From Sitta carolinensis (taxonomy: Eukaryota > Chordata > Aves > Passeriformes > Sittidae): DNA of 64,000 nt. The notes below the pieces were generated by a model. It worked only from the letters and a program-made list of their open reading frames with translations, made no database searches and was not told the DNA's origin. Positions 1-13,680 of this stretch are shown here, piece by piece; position 1 is the first letter of the stretch, and each line of letters begins with the position of its first letter. Where the stretch lies: the NCBI GenBank assembly GCA_032173965.1, contig CM063287.1, forward strand, positions 5,957,859-6,021,858, given 5' to 3'. Made by a program: the position numbers and the translations under genes.

Positions 1-3000
1 ACACAAAACCTGAACCGAGCAAGTGATTGAAGCTGAGCGCTGATTGAAGCTCAAACCACATTTCCAATTGTGAGCTCCTAAACTTCCTACTTTTCAATTT
101 AGATTTTTAGATAGTTGGTGTCAGAAGGCATAGAAATAAAAAAAAAAAAAAAAGATTCAAGAGTCGCATCAAGCCATGCTGTCTAATTTCATGTGGATCC
201 TTCATGTTTACAAAGTCACATTCATGTGTATATGAATATTTAAGGTGGCTTTTTGATTCCCTTCAAATGCAAAACTTGAACGTGCAACACAGAAATACTG
301 AACTTAAAACTCTGACATAGTCCTTTCCTACTGCAGTAACCATGGCAGATTTCCTATGATTTCTAATGGTCACAGAGACTCCAGGTTAGAGGAGAACAGT
401 AGAGCTCTTACTCCGCTGGTGCAGCTGTGTTTGATTGAAAGGTTTCCTGAAAGTGTCTGTTATGGAATATTTAAAATATGTAATTTAAACAGAACATATT
501 TGAAAATCTGGCTTTACACAGTAAGTGCTCTTCTATTTGTCTGAGAAGCAACCAGAATTCAAGTTTGGGAGATGTTTTGCCAAGACTGGGATCACTCAGC
601 ACATGATGATCTTGGAAAGAACACTCTTTATCTTCTCTCTTTGATTAAAGCTCTTTAGCTCGTGGTACCTGGGCCACCTCTAGCCTGTACAAGGTAACCA
701 CCACACAGCCCACTAACACTCAGCCCTGGCAGGGGCAGGGCAAAGAGCTGATTTTTCCCCTTAATTTTCTTCAAGTTCTCAGACTTTCATTTTGCTAATT
801 ATGCACTGAAGCATCACCAATATAGCAATTCCACACTGCTCCCTGCAAAATGAACTACATTTCTTTGTAGAAATACTTTCCTCTTCATCACGGTACTCCA
901 TCTTTGGGTAGGGAGCAGGTTCACCTGCATCACACAAGTCCATGTCCAAGGGGAATAAAGGTCACAGCTGCAAGCAAAGCTTTGATAGTGCAGGCTACCT
1001 GCAATTGGAACACAACCAGCACCTGCAAGTGCTCCAAAATACTCCACTGAGTCTTCCGAAGTTTTCATAACCAAGGTGATTCAGCCTGGTTTTATTACTC
1101 GTTGCAGAGATTCTGGCATTCAGGAGTAAATGAAACTTATTAATTTAAGAAAAGGAATGAATTTTCAGAAGTTGCCTTTTACAAAGCAAAGGTTTTGTAA
1201 CACAAAACAAGCCCACAGAAACATCCTCCTATTGACAGAGAGCCTATAAAAAATGTTCAATCACAAACATGTTTCCATTCACTTGTAGTTAAGCATCACC
1301 AAGCACAGTAATTAGGCATAGGCAAATTCAGGATGAAAAGCAGATGGAAATTCCTAGCAGAGTCTTGCTTTTTACATCAACATCAGATGGACATATAGCT
1401 CCCCAGCTGCCAGCTCTCATGACAAGAAATTGCTTATACTTGTGCCCTGTGGTACAAGAAGTGAGAAAAAAACACAGGCATGTGTGGAGGACTTGCACAC
1501 AGTATTTGGGTTTGACCCTCCTAGTAACAAATGGGTAATTTGTGAAAGCAACAGGACATTACTACTGCATGACTCTTAATAAAAAGCTCTGCATTACCGT
1601 ACATGAGTGCATTAACATAGTAATTAATCATCCCCTCCTGGCTCCTTTATAACATTCTTTGCAGATACTCTATCCAGGGAACAGCATTCCCTCTAGGTAA
1701 TGTTCTTCTGGTTTACATATAGAGATACAGACCTTCAGAAAAAAATTCTGTGCATGACTATGTACTAGGAAAAGAAAAACATAAATTCTAGGCTGTCAGG
1801 GAAACTTGTTTTTAAAACAAAAAGATAACTCTGCCATTTCTCAGGCAGTATCCAATTAAAATGAGATACAGGTACGAGAGGATAGCTGCTTTGGTGTATC
1901 AGCAGCAGGAGAGACAGAATTCTGAGTTACTTAGGGAGAAATGCTGCTTCTTTTTCGCTCACAGTTTGTCAACACAATCTAGCTCAGTATCTCTCCCTGC
2001 CTGTTTAATTAATAGGTAGGTGAAATTTCCATGTGATTTGACAGTGATTTTGAGAGACTTGTAATGTTAGTACTCAGCTCAGCAAGTTAAATGTAGCAAA
2101 TCATAACTTTTCAATTATTCAAAACAATATGCATTCAGAGAAATGAAAGTAGTAAAACATGTATTCTATCATGATTCCATTATCCTCTTGCCATAAAGAG
2201 AAGTGGCTCAATGGAGGATAAAAGCAAATTTTAGATTGATTCTCTTCTTGATCATAGCCAGAAGACTGCTATATCTATTGCCAAGAATCGAATTGAGGTT
2301 CATAGAAATCCTAAAAAATTAGATAGAAAAGACTTAAAAGAACATGTAGCTCATCTCCAGGGGACCTGCACTTTTTCTTGCCAACAAGAACTTCAAGCAG
2401 AAACAGGAATTTATTTAATCCAGTAGTTCAAGACAACTCCTTACTATGTATTAAATTGTAGGAATAATGTAATGCATATAACATTGCAGTACACCATCAG
2501 TATGAACTAATAAAGCTTAGGGTTTTTCTCCCCTCTAAGTACCTTTTAGTATGAGACCTGATGCATAAGAGGAAGCAGTATGGATAATTTAGAGCACAGC
2601 TGTTTCAAGATCACCAATTGATAAAACAAAACCCAAAGTCTCTACAGAACTCAAGGTCTCCCTCACAGTTTCTATTCAAACCAGAACAATCCACTCAGAA
2701 GACCCAAATTCAAGACAAGAGACAAAAAGGACTGACCATTGAGTGACTCTAAGCCCCCTAAGTCTTATGCAGCCATGAGTACATTGGTGGCAATGGACAA
2801 ATAATTTTAAATAAGGATGGTGTAGGGTTTTGGGTTTGTTGAGAGAATTGTTTAATTCAATCTCAGAGAGTTGCATTCTTCAGGAGGACATGCTGTGCAG
2901 TACAGATTTTGCCAGTTAACGTAGTGATGAAAATCACCAGAAAGAATAATTTAACGAGTTATAATTGCTAATAGAAATAAAATAAGTAAAATACAGGAGT

Positions 3001-5562
3001 ATATATATGCATATTCTATATAAAATGCTATATATTAAACATATACTTAAGTTTTGGTTCTATATAATACATATGTATATATTCTCTCTTCAGACTGCTA
3101 CTTGAGGTCAGATTCCCATCTACTCTGTATCTTTTCCAAGGATATAAACTACTGTTAATCTTGGCAAGTTTACATGAACTGGAGTATATTTTACTCCACA
3201 AAAAAAGATGAGACATTTATCTCCTGGGCAAACTCTCTTGAAATTTTATTTTGATAGACAAAACTTGACTTTTCAGTTTGAACTACTGTTTCATTCTGTT
3301 GGCAGACCAAAGAAGATAGAAAGACACAGCTGTGTGAAGTATTACATCTTAGTAACACAGCAAAGTCTACAAAAAATATAAATTCACTGGTTCCATTGCC
3401 CTTGTCCTTTTGCCCCCAAATGGGAACATAATTTCTTTCAGAGATTTCATATTTTACTCCTTTCATGCCTTTGTTGTGATGCTCTATTGATTTTTTGCCA
3501 CCTTCTCCATGTGATGTTAACCAGCTTTTAGAGTAGCATATAACAATTTAGGGCAGCAAATGAAAAAATACATCTAGCTGAAATTACAGGGGGGGTTTCA
3601 GTAGAGAGGCTATAGTTACTCAAGACAAAAGTTGCCTTGTATACAAAAGCTGACTGTATTTTTTGTTTATTTGTGAAATGTTTGCTTGTTGGACTACACA
3701 AACAGCTTCTAAATCATCTCAATATTTCCTCAGTTTTTTAATAAGGACTGACAAGCCTGAATTACTGAGACACAATAACATCATGTTTAAGTCATGTCTT
3801 GGAGCAGGATCCAACTACAGCAGCAACACCTGGAGAGTGAGTATGGCAAATGTATTTCCATTTTACAGAGAGAGGTCTATCCAAGAGAGGGAAATGTGTC
3901 ACTCTGCAGTCTAGCAATACATCCTAAGCGTCCCTGCCACCAGATCCAAGTAATAAATTGGGTTAGGAGTTACATATCTTCTCCTTGTGTACTTGGACTC
4001 ACAGAGTACAAATGCCAAGGAGTGGATGAGCATACTCAGGGAGGATGTGTCCATGTAGTCTCCTTAAATATATAAGCATAAAGGTTATTCTGTGATCACT
4101 AGGCAATAGGGTTAAAATTACCATGAAGCTGTTTGTTATGTCCCTTCCCCTTTTCTTCCCTGACTCATTTGAGGTTATGGACTCATCTTGGCAAAGTACA
4201 TTAAAATAAAAGGGTGTATAACTCAGTAGTCAGTCCTGGGAGCACTTTCCTTCCTGGATTCTGAATTTGAAATATCTGCTGTGCAAGCATATGTTTATAG
4301 AGAGCTGCAAGAAGGAGTTAATGTCCATATTCACTCCAAAAAGATTATGTAGTTGCATGTAAAAAATGAATTTGCAGAGCTCTAGAGAGCTTAAGTATAT
4401 TACTTCTTGTAAAAATAAAACTCATTGAGCAGAGGATCCAAGCCAGTACATATATTTGTGCTAAGAATATCACTTTATCTGCACACAAGTTCTGCATGTG
4501 ATGTCATATGGAACATTATGGGTTTCTTCTAGAACAGGGGTCAAATACTTCCATAAGGCATTTATTAATGTAATTTATTGATTTAGCTAAGGCAGCATTA
4601 GCCTGTTGTAGAGTGGAAGTCTGATTAGTCTAACCCAGTCTTGAGTGCCTCAGTATCTTGGAACTCAAAATTCAAAGGAAGAGAAAGATGGGGCACAGCT
4701 CACATATACTCTGCTGACACTTGGATTGGATTATGGAGAATAGGGGTATATTTTGGCACACAGGGAGCAGAACTACCCACATACTTATCCTAGGAAATTT
4801 AGAAGGAGAATAAAAAAACTCAGTGCACTGTTCGACAGTGTTCATTGAACAAGGAGCTTATGCTTTTCTCATTTACTTGAAATTTGAAAGAAGATGATAG
4901 AAGTTAATGGAGTTTCATTATAGTAAAGCAATGTAAAAGGAATCATCCTCCTTGTTTTAACATCTGTGAACGTGGTCTTCCTCGTCCTTGCAAACAAAAT
5001 ATATGAGATTCTGCTCAGTTTTAATGTTGTTTGGCATCTGTGCCTATACTGCCAGGGACATTCAGAACCATTTACATTAACAGCAAATATTTTTACTCTA
5101 AAGAAGGAAACATATCCTTATTGATATTCAGCAAGTGGTGTGATGTTGCAACCAAGATATAATTTACTCATTTGTCTGACTGGATTACATTACTCCATGC
5201 ATTTTGTAGTTTCATCTGTGAAAAATTGAACTTTAGTTCTACAGCTGTCATTTCCCATAATTCTTTTAAAACAATCTGTGGCAAAAGAATAAAAAATAGC
5301 TCCAATAGAAACTGCTTCTGGGGATGGCATTTGAAAGGACATTATTTAGAGTTAATGAATTAGACTAAGAAGTTTGTCATATTCTTTACATGAGCTGTGA
5401 GTCAGATTTTGTGTACAAGTATTTCTACCATTTGTGTACTTTGTAAAGGCCATGACTCCCTTTGTTCCCTGGGAACCCTGCAGTGAAAACATTTGTCTTC
5501 AGAAGCACACGGTTTTGTTAGGCTGCCTGGGTAATATTTCCAGTAGTTCTCCTCCACCTTTT
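1..5562. other. Intergenic, no gene seen
   Basis: AT-rich DNA without a recognisable gene. It holds a 16-A run at 138-153 and an AT-dinucleotide-rich stretch at about 3000-3090. The short open frames have no protein-like features. Confidence 0.7.
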
Positions 5563-5705
5563 TGTGCTCAGAAGCAGCGATGCGCCCGCCCCTGCCCTCC
5601 CTTGGCAGGGCTCCCTTTCTCAGCGCTGCAGCCACCGGAGCAGGCAGCGGCTCAGCGATTCACAGGCAAAGCCACAGGGGTTCGGCCAGCGCCAGGGGGG
5701 CAGGA
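5563..5705. promoter_or_regulatory. Small CpG cluster
   Basis: About nine CpGs fall in roughly 140 bp of GC-rich sequence, bounded by AT-rich DNA. A 55-codon open frame starts 54 bp after its right end. It may be a weak promoter or a chance GC patch. Several overlapping open frames on both strands are due to its composition. Confidence 0.35.
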
Positions 5706-5758
5706 CTGAGCCATTACTTATTTATAAAATTAGCAATTAGAACTCAGCTGCAGTAAAA

Positions 5759-5926
5759 ATGGAAAGTCCCCACAATGGAGGATCAGGATGCTCTTTCAAC
5801 TCTGATTTCTGCCTCTTTACTTCCACTGATGCAAATTTTGAAACTCCCTTTGATGAAAAGAAGATCAAGCGCCAAAACCAGACTAAGCTTCAACAGATGA
5901 CTATAGGCTTTCCTACACAAAACTGA
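5759..5926 (+). other. Unrecognised 55-codon open frame just after a CpG cluster
   Basis: The frame begins MESPHNGGSGCSFNS, has an acidic middle containing TDANFETPFDEKK and a basic part KIKRQNQTKLQQM, and stops at 5926. I do not recognise it. The mixed charge pattern is more protein-like than most chance frames here, but a frame of this length is expected by chance somewhere in 64 kb. No splice sites or poly(A) signal clearly belong to it. It is listed only as a candidate small protein or exon. Confidence 0.15.
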
Positions 5927-8856
5927 CTCAAAGTTTTATTTCCTGGGTTTTTCTCACACAATACAATTTTTCTTCTACCTCTTGCATTACCACTAGCACA
6001 TGGATCACACATTCTTTCTTGGTAACTACCTTTTGCTTGTTACACAAGCCAGACATTACTCTTGATAAATGACTATTTAAATTCTCACTGCCTCTGCTGC
6101 ATTTCAAAGTGTAAACTGTAACTGGATGTTTTATATACATACCAGAGAAATATTTTTCTCACAGCCACGGTGAAAAGTTTTGTTGAAAATATAGAGAAAT
6201 TAAATGCAATCCAAATAAAGCATTTTTTAAGTCGAACTCAACCATGTACATTTTTGGTGCCAAATAAGAATTAAAATCAGAGGCTGCAAGTAGGGGATTA
6301 TAATGGAAACAATTTTTCCAGTGCTACCTACACCTTTTTCTGTTATGCATAAATCCTGTAATCACTCATGTAATAATGATAGAGCAATCAAAATTATTTC
6401 TGTATTAGACCAAAAAATTCCCTGTATGATTTCATCTGATGGTAAAACGTAAATCATTATACTAAATAGACACTTTTTGTCTGCTTACAGCAAAAAATGG
6501 ACTCAATCTTCTTTCTCTCCACCCTATATAATTAAAAAAAATCAGACACCAATTTTTAGCCAAGCATTCATCAGAGTATGTATTGTTAACAGGTGTTGTG
6601 TATTACATTTTCCATGCACACAGTGTAGGAATGTGAAACTGTAATACTGCTCCTAGGAACAAGTAGCATAATTAAAATTCTTTGTGAGTTTGATTTACTG
6701 GGTATTTTCTTCCTTTAAAATAACTACATTGCAAACAAGAGCCAATTTCTTAGATTTGATCTATCGGTTGTACAGCTTATACTTCAGGTTCAAAATGGTG
6801 ATTTAGACAATAACACAAAACAGCTGAATAGCTATTTATAATGGCACAGCACCTGCAGCTGATTGTCAGCTGAAAAGGCAAATCTAAATGCTTTCATATT
6901 CTCTTGTGTATTATAATGGCAGTAGTAGTGGACACTATAGATACAATAGTTAGGCATGTAATGTAACTTTTGTTTCTGATTGCTTGCCATTTTCACAATT
7001 TTATTCCTTTAAGACTGAAAATGTTCATACTTAGTGTCAGTCCATATGCATTTTAAGCTCAGGCACAATTTATCTTTCTTTTAATTTTGGGGGCAGGGGG
7101 TGTCAATAAACTTATATATTAAATAGAACATCAAACTCTTTTCTCATAAGATTAAGATTTTCCACATTTCCCAGACCCTTACACATGCATAATTAACACA
7201 ACTTCAGCATTTTTTAAAATCTTGATTAATGCTGCTGAGAACTCTGGAAAAATTTGATCTGAAATTTTAAAACTGTAAAGACATTTTCCTTACTTCAATA
7301 CGTGCCAGGATTTTTCTATGAGCGTTTTAGCAGCAGCTCCCATTTAAAAATCTGAAATTCCACATGCAGTTTGCTTTTAAATTTGGTTCCTTCCTGGACT
7401 GAACCCAGCATTGATCATTTGTGTGATGATGTGCTAATTCTGCAGTGATGTGAAACACATGTTAGGAAGAAACGTAACAGCTTGTTGCAGCAGATCCAGG
7501 CCATACAAAACCATCAGTTGCACTGATGTGGCCTCCACCCACAACAGAAAATCCATTTAGATGCACAGTCCACCAAGCAATGTTCAGGTTTCCACCAGAG
7601 GAACAGCTGGAATGTGAATGTGCAAGGATCATTCTCAAAGGGCAAGCACTCTAAACCCATTAGAATTTTCTAGACAAGACAGAATTTCAACTCCTCTTGT
7701 CTATTAAATATCTATAAAATTACCTATATACCTTCTGAGTGTTGGGAGGCATAAGATGGGCCATGTGCTTTGGGATCTTTATTTGGAAGGTGACAGTCTA
7801 AGTACAACAGTAGCTTTCTAACAGAACAACTAAAGTCATATTAGCTAGTAACTATAAAAACATAAGCAGAAATAGCATTTCTCCCCAGATGAAAAGAAAA
7901 ATCGTTTCTAAGGAATTAATTGCTTTAGAACATGAGCAATCAAAAAAGAAAAGAAATAAATGGCTGGTCTGTAACAGAGACCTGTAACAAAGGCTGGGAA
8001 AAATCCACTTCCTCTGGGGTTGATGGGATGATGCCATTGCCAGCTAGCATGAGTACTTTGTTTTATAATGTCCATCTACTCACTAGATGACCTGTTTTAG
8101 TGTACACTTCAAAATCATCTTTGGAGTACTTCCACTGGAGCCAAGGGAGTTAATTCAGGAATTATCTTGGTCAGTAAAGTAATTCATGTGCAACAGAAAG
8201 AGTTACAGAAACTTAGTTGGAAGAGAGTAATGGAGAGAGATTCATGCATACTATAAATCTTCTTGGCTTTGTGCTAATGTTATTTATCTACTTGAGATAG
8301 CAAGGAGTTTCTATAATGTGTGCATACTGTGCAATATGGGACAGTGGCTTTGCAATAGAAACTGTCCATTAGTAATGCAAAGTAACTTATTTTCATCTGC
8401 TAGATCATTACTGCAAATTTTTCTCCCTAGTTTTGACACATTATATAAATCTTCATGAAGTCCACGTTTGTTCTCTTTATCTTTTACTTCCATTTGATTC
8501 TCTCTATTTTAAATGTATGTAAAGACACTGTAAGGCCACCAAGCTTTTTGTAATTTCAGGAGGGCAATGCTTCCACTCCTAGGAAGTAGTTGATGCCTCT
8601 CATCTCGGTCTGCTGGTCCAGCTGGGGGCAACTCACACATTCTTCTGAGCATCCCTCACTTCCCAGTGCCTGTCACAATACGACACAAAGGATTTAAATG
8701 GGTTGAAGCACGGTTTGAGAGAGCCCAGCAGAGCTGTGGCAGCAGCAGATGCCAGGGAGCAAGGTGGAAGGGCTGCTCCAGCATCCCCTCCCCAGCAGTA
8801 ATCAGTGTCCCGGTGTCCCTGCAGAGTGCCTGCACTCCTCAAGTGCCTTGGCAGCA
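5927..8856. other. Intergenic, no gene seen
   Basis: Mostly AT-rich. The part at about 6.2-7.4 kb is free of obvious repeats and looks like possible conserved non-coding DNA, but this cannot be tested without alignment. Confidence 0.6.
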
Positions 8857-9094
8857 AACGCGTGCTGAAACAGCTTTGGCTGTTCGCGGGGCGGCTGCCT
8901 CAGAGCTGACTCACATCCCGTTCATCCTCCCAGCCTTTAGGCGCCTGAGCCCTCCTGCCATCACTTCGGTCACGAGGCACTCCAGGATCACTCCCAGGAC
9001 ATGCGGCCCGAGCCAGCCGGTGACACCAGACACGAAGTGACCCCTTCCAGCTCGGACCTCTCGAACGAGCTGACACGTGGGTTTATTTCATACG
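8857..9094. promoter_or_regulatory. Orphan CpG cluster in intergenic DNA
   Basis: I count 18 CpG dinucleotides in about 240 bp, while flanking DNA is CpG-poor. It contains an AP-1 type TGACTCA (8907-8913) and an E-box CACGTG (9074-9079). No gene can be tied to it. It could be a promoter of an unannotated transcript, an unmethylated enhancer, or a GC-rich relic. The 124-codon open frame at 8666-9040 covers it in part but looks like a GC-driven chance frame. Confidence 0.5.
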
Positions 9095-12000
9095 GTCACA
9101 ATATCTCCCATACTCTGTCTACCAATAAAGATGGAATGCAAGAAGCAGTAAGCTGCTATTCACTCTGAAATGACTTCAGGTCTGATGAGAATAGATGGGA
9201 TTATTATTAACCCTTGCCTTCAGTGCCTATGCAGTACAGACAGATGTACTTACTTACTCATCAGGATTCCTCCAGTTGCTTTTCATCAGGAAATCTGTCT
9301 CACCTTGGTGCAGCAGAATCCACATTGTTGCATTCAACTCATTCCCTAGAAGAGCAGTTGTATGCTAAAGGAATTTCATGGTGTTCCAATGCCAGAATAA
9401 TTTGCATACCCTATATTATTCTGACTACCTCATAACATAAATTGAAAGAAATTATTGGGCTTTTGTAGGATACCTGTCCCATTCCACTTTCCATTGCAGA
9501 TCTGCAGCCACAGCCACTGACAACTCTTCCATGCTACTGTGGTTTCTCTATAGTTTAATGTTGGGTTTTTTCAGCTGATTTGGATGCATAAAGTCCAGTG
9601 ATATCTGTGCTTAGTATCTCATCATCATCCACAGACCTTACAGTGCAATTTCACTGAATATTCAAAGCTGGACCTACTGGCACAACACAACATTGGTATA
9701 TTTATGGAGTAAAGAAAGCTGGAGCAAAGTCAGTCCAATGCAGACAGGTTGGTTATGGCAGAATAATTAAAAAACATTAAAATAAGGGCTTTCATTTCCA
9801 GCTCTTAACTTAAATTCTCATTAATTTTTGTGGCTTTGATCAAACCACTAACATTTTTTTCAAATTATTTTGATATGAAGTTAGGCACCCAAGATTTTCA
9901 ATATCATCAAGGCACTAATGTAACTTAGAACTCAAAATGGTTTTTAAAATCACTGAAGATATGTATTGGAACCACCCAAGCAAACTCAATTTTTTTTCAG
10001 GATTTGTCTCCACTTCCTTCAGATTCTTGATTTCATTAGGTAATAATTGCATACACTTTCTAAATATCTTCAAAGTTCACAAGGATCTACTAAAAATTAT
10101 TTCATTAATATTTATAAACTACAAGTAAAGCTGTAAAGCTTTTTTTTTCTACAATGAGAATTATACTTTTAGCATTGCATATATATATTTGTAGGAGGTA
10201 TTTATTGGATTTAATAATCGCTACTCTGTGGGAAGCCAGCAAAAATTAAGATTTAGATGACATTCCTTTATCCAGGAAATCCTGATTAGTGGAATCTTAT
10301 AAAAAATACAGAAAAGTAATGCAATTTTACATTCTCTTTAGGAATAAGCTCTGTGAATCTGGATTTTCCTTCTTTAAACAAACACCTCCAGGGAATTTCA
10401 ACCCAGGAATTAGAGACTTTTGCCTCTTCCTTTCATTCTTTTTTTTGTGCCTGTAAGCCATGTCTACTCTTTGAAGACTATTAAATAGCTGGTAAGGAAA
10501 TGTCCTTTATTGTTAAATAATAGCCCTTAGCTCTTTAAATAGTTCACCAACTAACAGTCACAGGTTTATAAGATAAAAGCATTAAACACATTATCTGTGT
10601 GCACTTCACCTGAAATGAATTCCCAGACACTTCCTGCCATACATGAATATGGCAATCTGCAGGATAAGCAAACCAGAGCCTTTGGAAACTGAGCTGCCAT
10701 CCCCTTGTGGCAGATGCCAAGGGTTATAAAGGCCTGTGTATATGTTCCACCCGTGTCTGTATTCCACCACTGAAATGAATCCGAGCTCTGTGTGCTCTAG
10801 TTCTGTTCACACTGGCATCCAGACAGGCCCAGCAGGGCTGCCTGGAGCCCAGGATGCTGCCTTGCTCCTTACTGAGCACACACAGCCATGGAACAGGCAC
10901 TTGGTCAATGCTTTCCTAGTTCACCACTCCTTCACCAGGAACCAGTGATACACCACACCAAAACAGCTAGCACCCATGGCCAGCTGCCAAGCTAACAAGA
11001 ATGCAATTTCTGGCTTCAGGCTCCAGAAAATGTTAAATCCATCCCTTGAATTTTTCCCCTCACTCTGGTAGGCAGGAAATGCCTTTCCTCTGCCCACATC
11101 TATGAGGGAAGGTTTGATGAAAGATACTATCAAGTATTTACCTTAAGTGGCAGAATTACATTGACCTGCTCCCCCACACCATGTGATGGCAGTCCCTGTG
11201 CAACAAATACCCTCTCTCAGGCAATCACTGTGAGCTTGACAAGCTGCCTGACAGCAAACCAGATATTCTGATAGCCTTATTCATGGAATATAAATTAAAG
11301 CAATGCTAGCCCATAGGCTGTCTTTAACTATTGGACATAAATAGTTTGCTAGCAATAATCCATCATATTTTGACCCATTAGGCAAAAAGCAGAGAAATTC
11401 TTAAATGATGTTGTAATTATAAAGCTAAGTAATTTCTTTATATTTATTTTAACAGTACAGATTTTAAAGTGCCCTCTGGGAGCAAAAAAAGATGTTTGTA
11501 GAGATAAAACTGTAGAGAGCAATCCATTCATGCCGACACGCGTAGCTGAACCACCAATTTTGCTTTATTAATTTAGTTGCTGGATTTGTTCCTGATATCT
11601 ACAGCTGCATTATCCTCTATTAGAGGTGGATGAGTGGGTGGAATGAGGTTGATTACAATTGGTTTAGTAACCAAAGAGTAATTTTTTCCATTGTTTGTTC
11701 CACACATTACTAAACATATGGCTTAATTACAGTTGCCTTGTGTTCTTTTCAGTGTGGCTTTGCTTATTTTACTGAGACACTGATTTATGCAAAATATTAA
11801 TTGAAACAGAAAACAGACTTACTATGAGAGCTGACATCCATAAAAACATTAGTTGCTTATATTTTGCACTGAGCCTTTTGGACTTCTCATGGGAATCTGT
11901 GTTTACAGTTTAATTTGGAACAACATGGGCTCCCTCCCTCCAGAAACAGTGGTAGAGCATGTACTGCAGTCTGGAGCACGGGTAAAAAAATTTACTTTTA

Positions 12001-13272
12001 CCAGTAGCTGCAAAGGGAAATCCTCAGAGTTCTTGAACCAAAGTCTCAAAAATGTGCTGAGGTAGCTGTCCCATTTCAGTGTGATTGCAGTAATTGTATG
12101 CAAATGTCTCATTAAAAGTAATTCAACTTTATATAGTCATAAATAAGCTACTATGCTGTTGTACTGTGTTTCCAGGCCATTAAGTAGTATAATAAAGATA
12201 CATGGATTCTCTCAATAGATTAGATAATCAAAAAACCACTCACCCCCACAATCAAGCAACTATACATTGGGGGATCTTGTTTTGTTTTCAGTGTCATCTT
12301 GATAATTAATCTATTTGGAATAAATAATTTGCCAAATACAAATATAAAATAATGTTCAGTCACAGAACTCATAACTCAATATATCCAGGAGGAATGCTTT
12401 TATATTTCCTATTCAGAATTTTAATTCAATGCATTGAATTTTGCTGTCTCTTTCATAAACTAAATCTAATATACAATCAACTTTATAACGGACAGTCAGA
12501 ATACAAAATTAAATGGTTTTGCAGAGGCACTATAAAATCCTCACAAATATTTTTAGGAGAGGGTATTAGAATTTTGTAACCTTCACTACCCACTAATAGG
12601 ATTCAGATATCCACTGTAAAATGATCCAAAAATTTCCTGGGTAGCAGCCTCTGCAGTTATAATATTAATTTCAAAGAAAAAAAAAACCTAATGCACATAT
12701 TAGTTTTATTTTATTAGTTTTATTTTATTATCTGCTGTACAGAGATAGTCCTAGGAAGCACGACTAGAAAATGAGGGAAAGAAAAAGCGAGCCACGATAT
12801 CAAAGTTAGCCAGACTGGCAAAGAGAAGGGTTTGGATACCATCACTGAGACCACATCCAAGGACTGGCAAGAATAAAAAACATAGAGCAAACCCAATTTA
12901 AAGTTTGTCCTAAAGGAGGTGAAGATACCCAGTCTCTCAGTGGGTCATGAACAGGAACACCCTTACATGGCCAGTACACCCTGTGTTAAGCACAGTTACT
13001 GCCTCCCACGGGGCCCACGGCCTGCACTGGGCTGTGCCCAGATAATTTGCTTTTGTTTGGTCCTTAAAACTGAGAGCAAACTCATTGCCCAAGAAGAACA
13101 ACAATATTAGATGCTGTTGTGTGGACATAAGGGGCATTAAAATGGAGGCATAGTATGTTCTTGCCTTAGTTTAACCCCCAAAGATTTTAAAGGTTTCAGA
13201 AACTGAAGAAAATACATCTAGGAGAAAAAAAGGAGAGGGCAGGCAGAAGAAGAGTTGAATTTTAGTGACTTT
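9095..13272. other. Intergenic, no gene seen
   Basis: AT-rich with a small GC-rich patch at 10.78-10.92 kb. The stretch 11.29-11.84 kb is dense in TAATTA-like words and free of repeats, as many conserved non-coding elements are. A short duplication of TAGTTTTATTTTAT lies at about 12.70-12.73 kb. Confidence 0.6.
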
Positions 13273-13680
13273 TGTCCTGGTTTCACACTGGCCCATTGCC
13301 AGGCACCCACTAGAGTCACTACCCTGCTACAGCTGGGCAGAGGGGGAAAAAAAATTAACAAACACTTCATGAGTGAGATAAGGACCAGGAGAAATATTTC
13401 AAGGGGCAAAACAGTGGGAAGGAGGGAGGGGCTGGAAGGAAAAAGATGTTTTAAGAGCTTATTTTGCGTCTCATTATCCTCCTCTGATTCTGTTAGCAAT
13501 AAAATTTACTTTGCAACTGAAGTTGAGCCTGTTTTGCCCCTTGAAATATTTCTCCTGGTCCTTATCTCACTTATGAAGTGTTTGATCATTTTTCCCTCTC
13601 CTCTGCCCAGCTGTAGTAGGGTAGGGTGAGCGAATGACTCTAGTGGGTACCTGGCATTGGGCCAGCATCAAACCACAACA
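13273..13680 (+). mobile_element. Solo LTR of an endogenous retrovirus, passerine-type, foldback structure
   Basis: The 408-bp element starts TGTCCTGGTTT and ends AACCACAACA (TG...CA). It carries AATAAA at 13498-13503, followed by the U5-like part, so it reads on the + strand. Its two ends are long imperfect inverted copies of each other: 13273-13412 pairs with 13528-13680, around a 115-bp centre. From memory it resembles an LTR family abundant in songbird genomes. The flanks give no clean target-site duplication (CTTT before, TTTT after), which fits an old insertion. No internal retroviral genes are present on either side. The open frames across it are artefacts. Confidence 0.78.

Noticed and set aside
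8666..9040. 124-codon + strand frame at the CpG cluster
   Set aside because: The composition of the GC-rich patch removes stop codons; no domain or splice site supports it.
13255..13629. 124-codon frame over the LTR
   Set aside because: It lies within the inverted-repeat LTR and gives similar peptides from both arms; it is not a retroviral gene.
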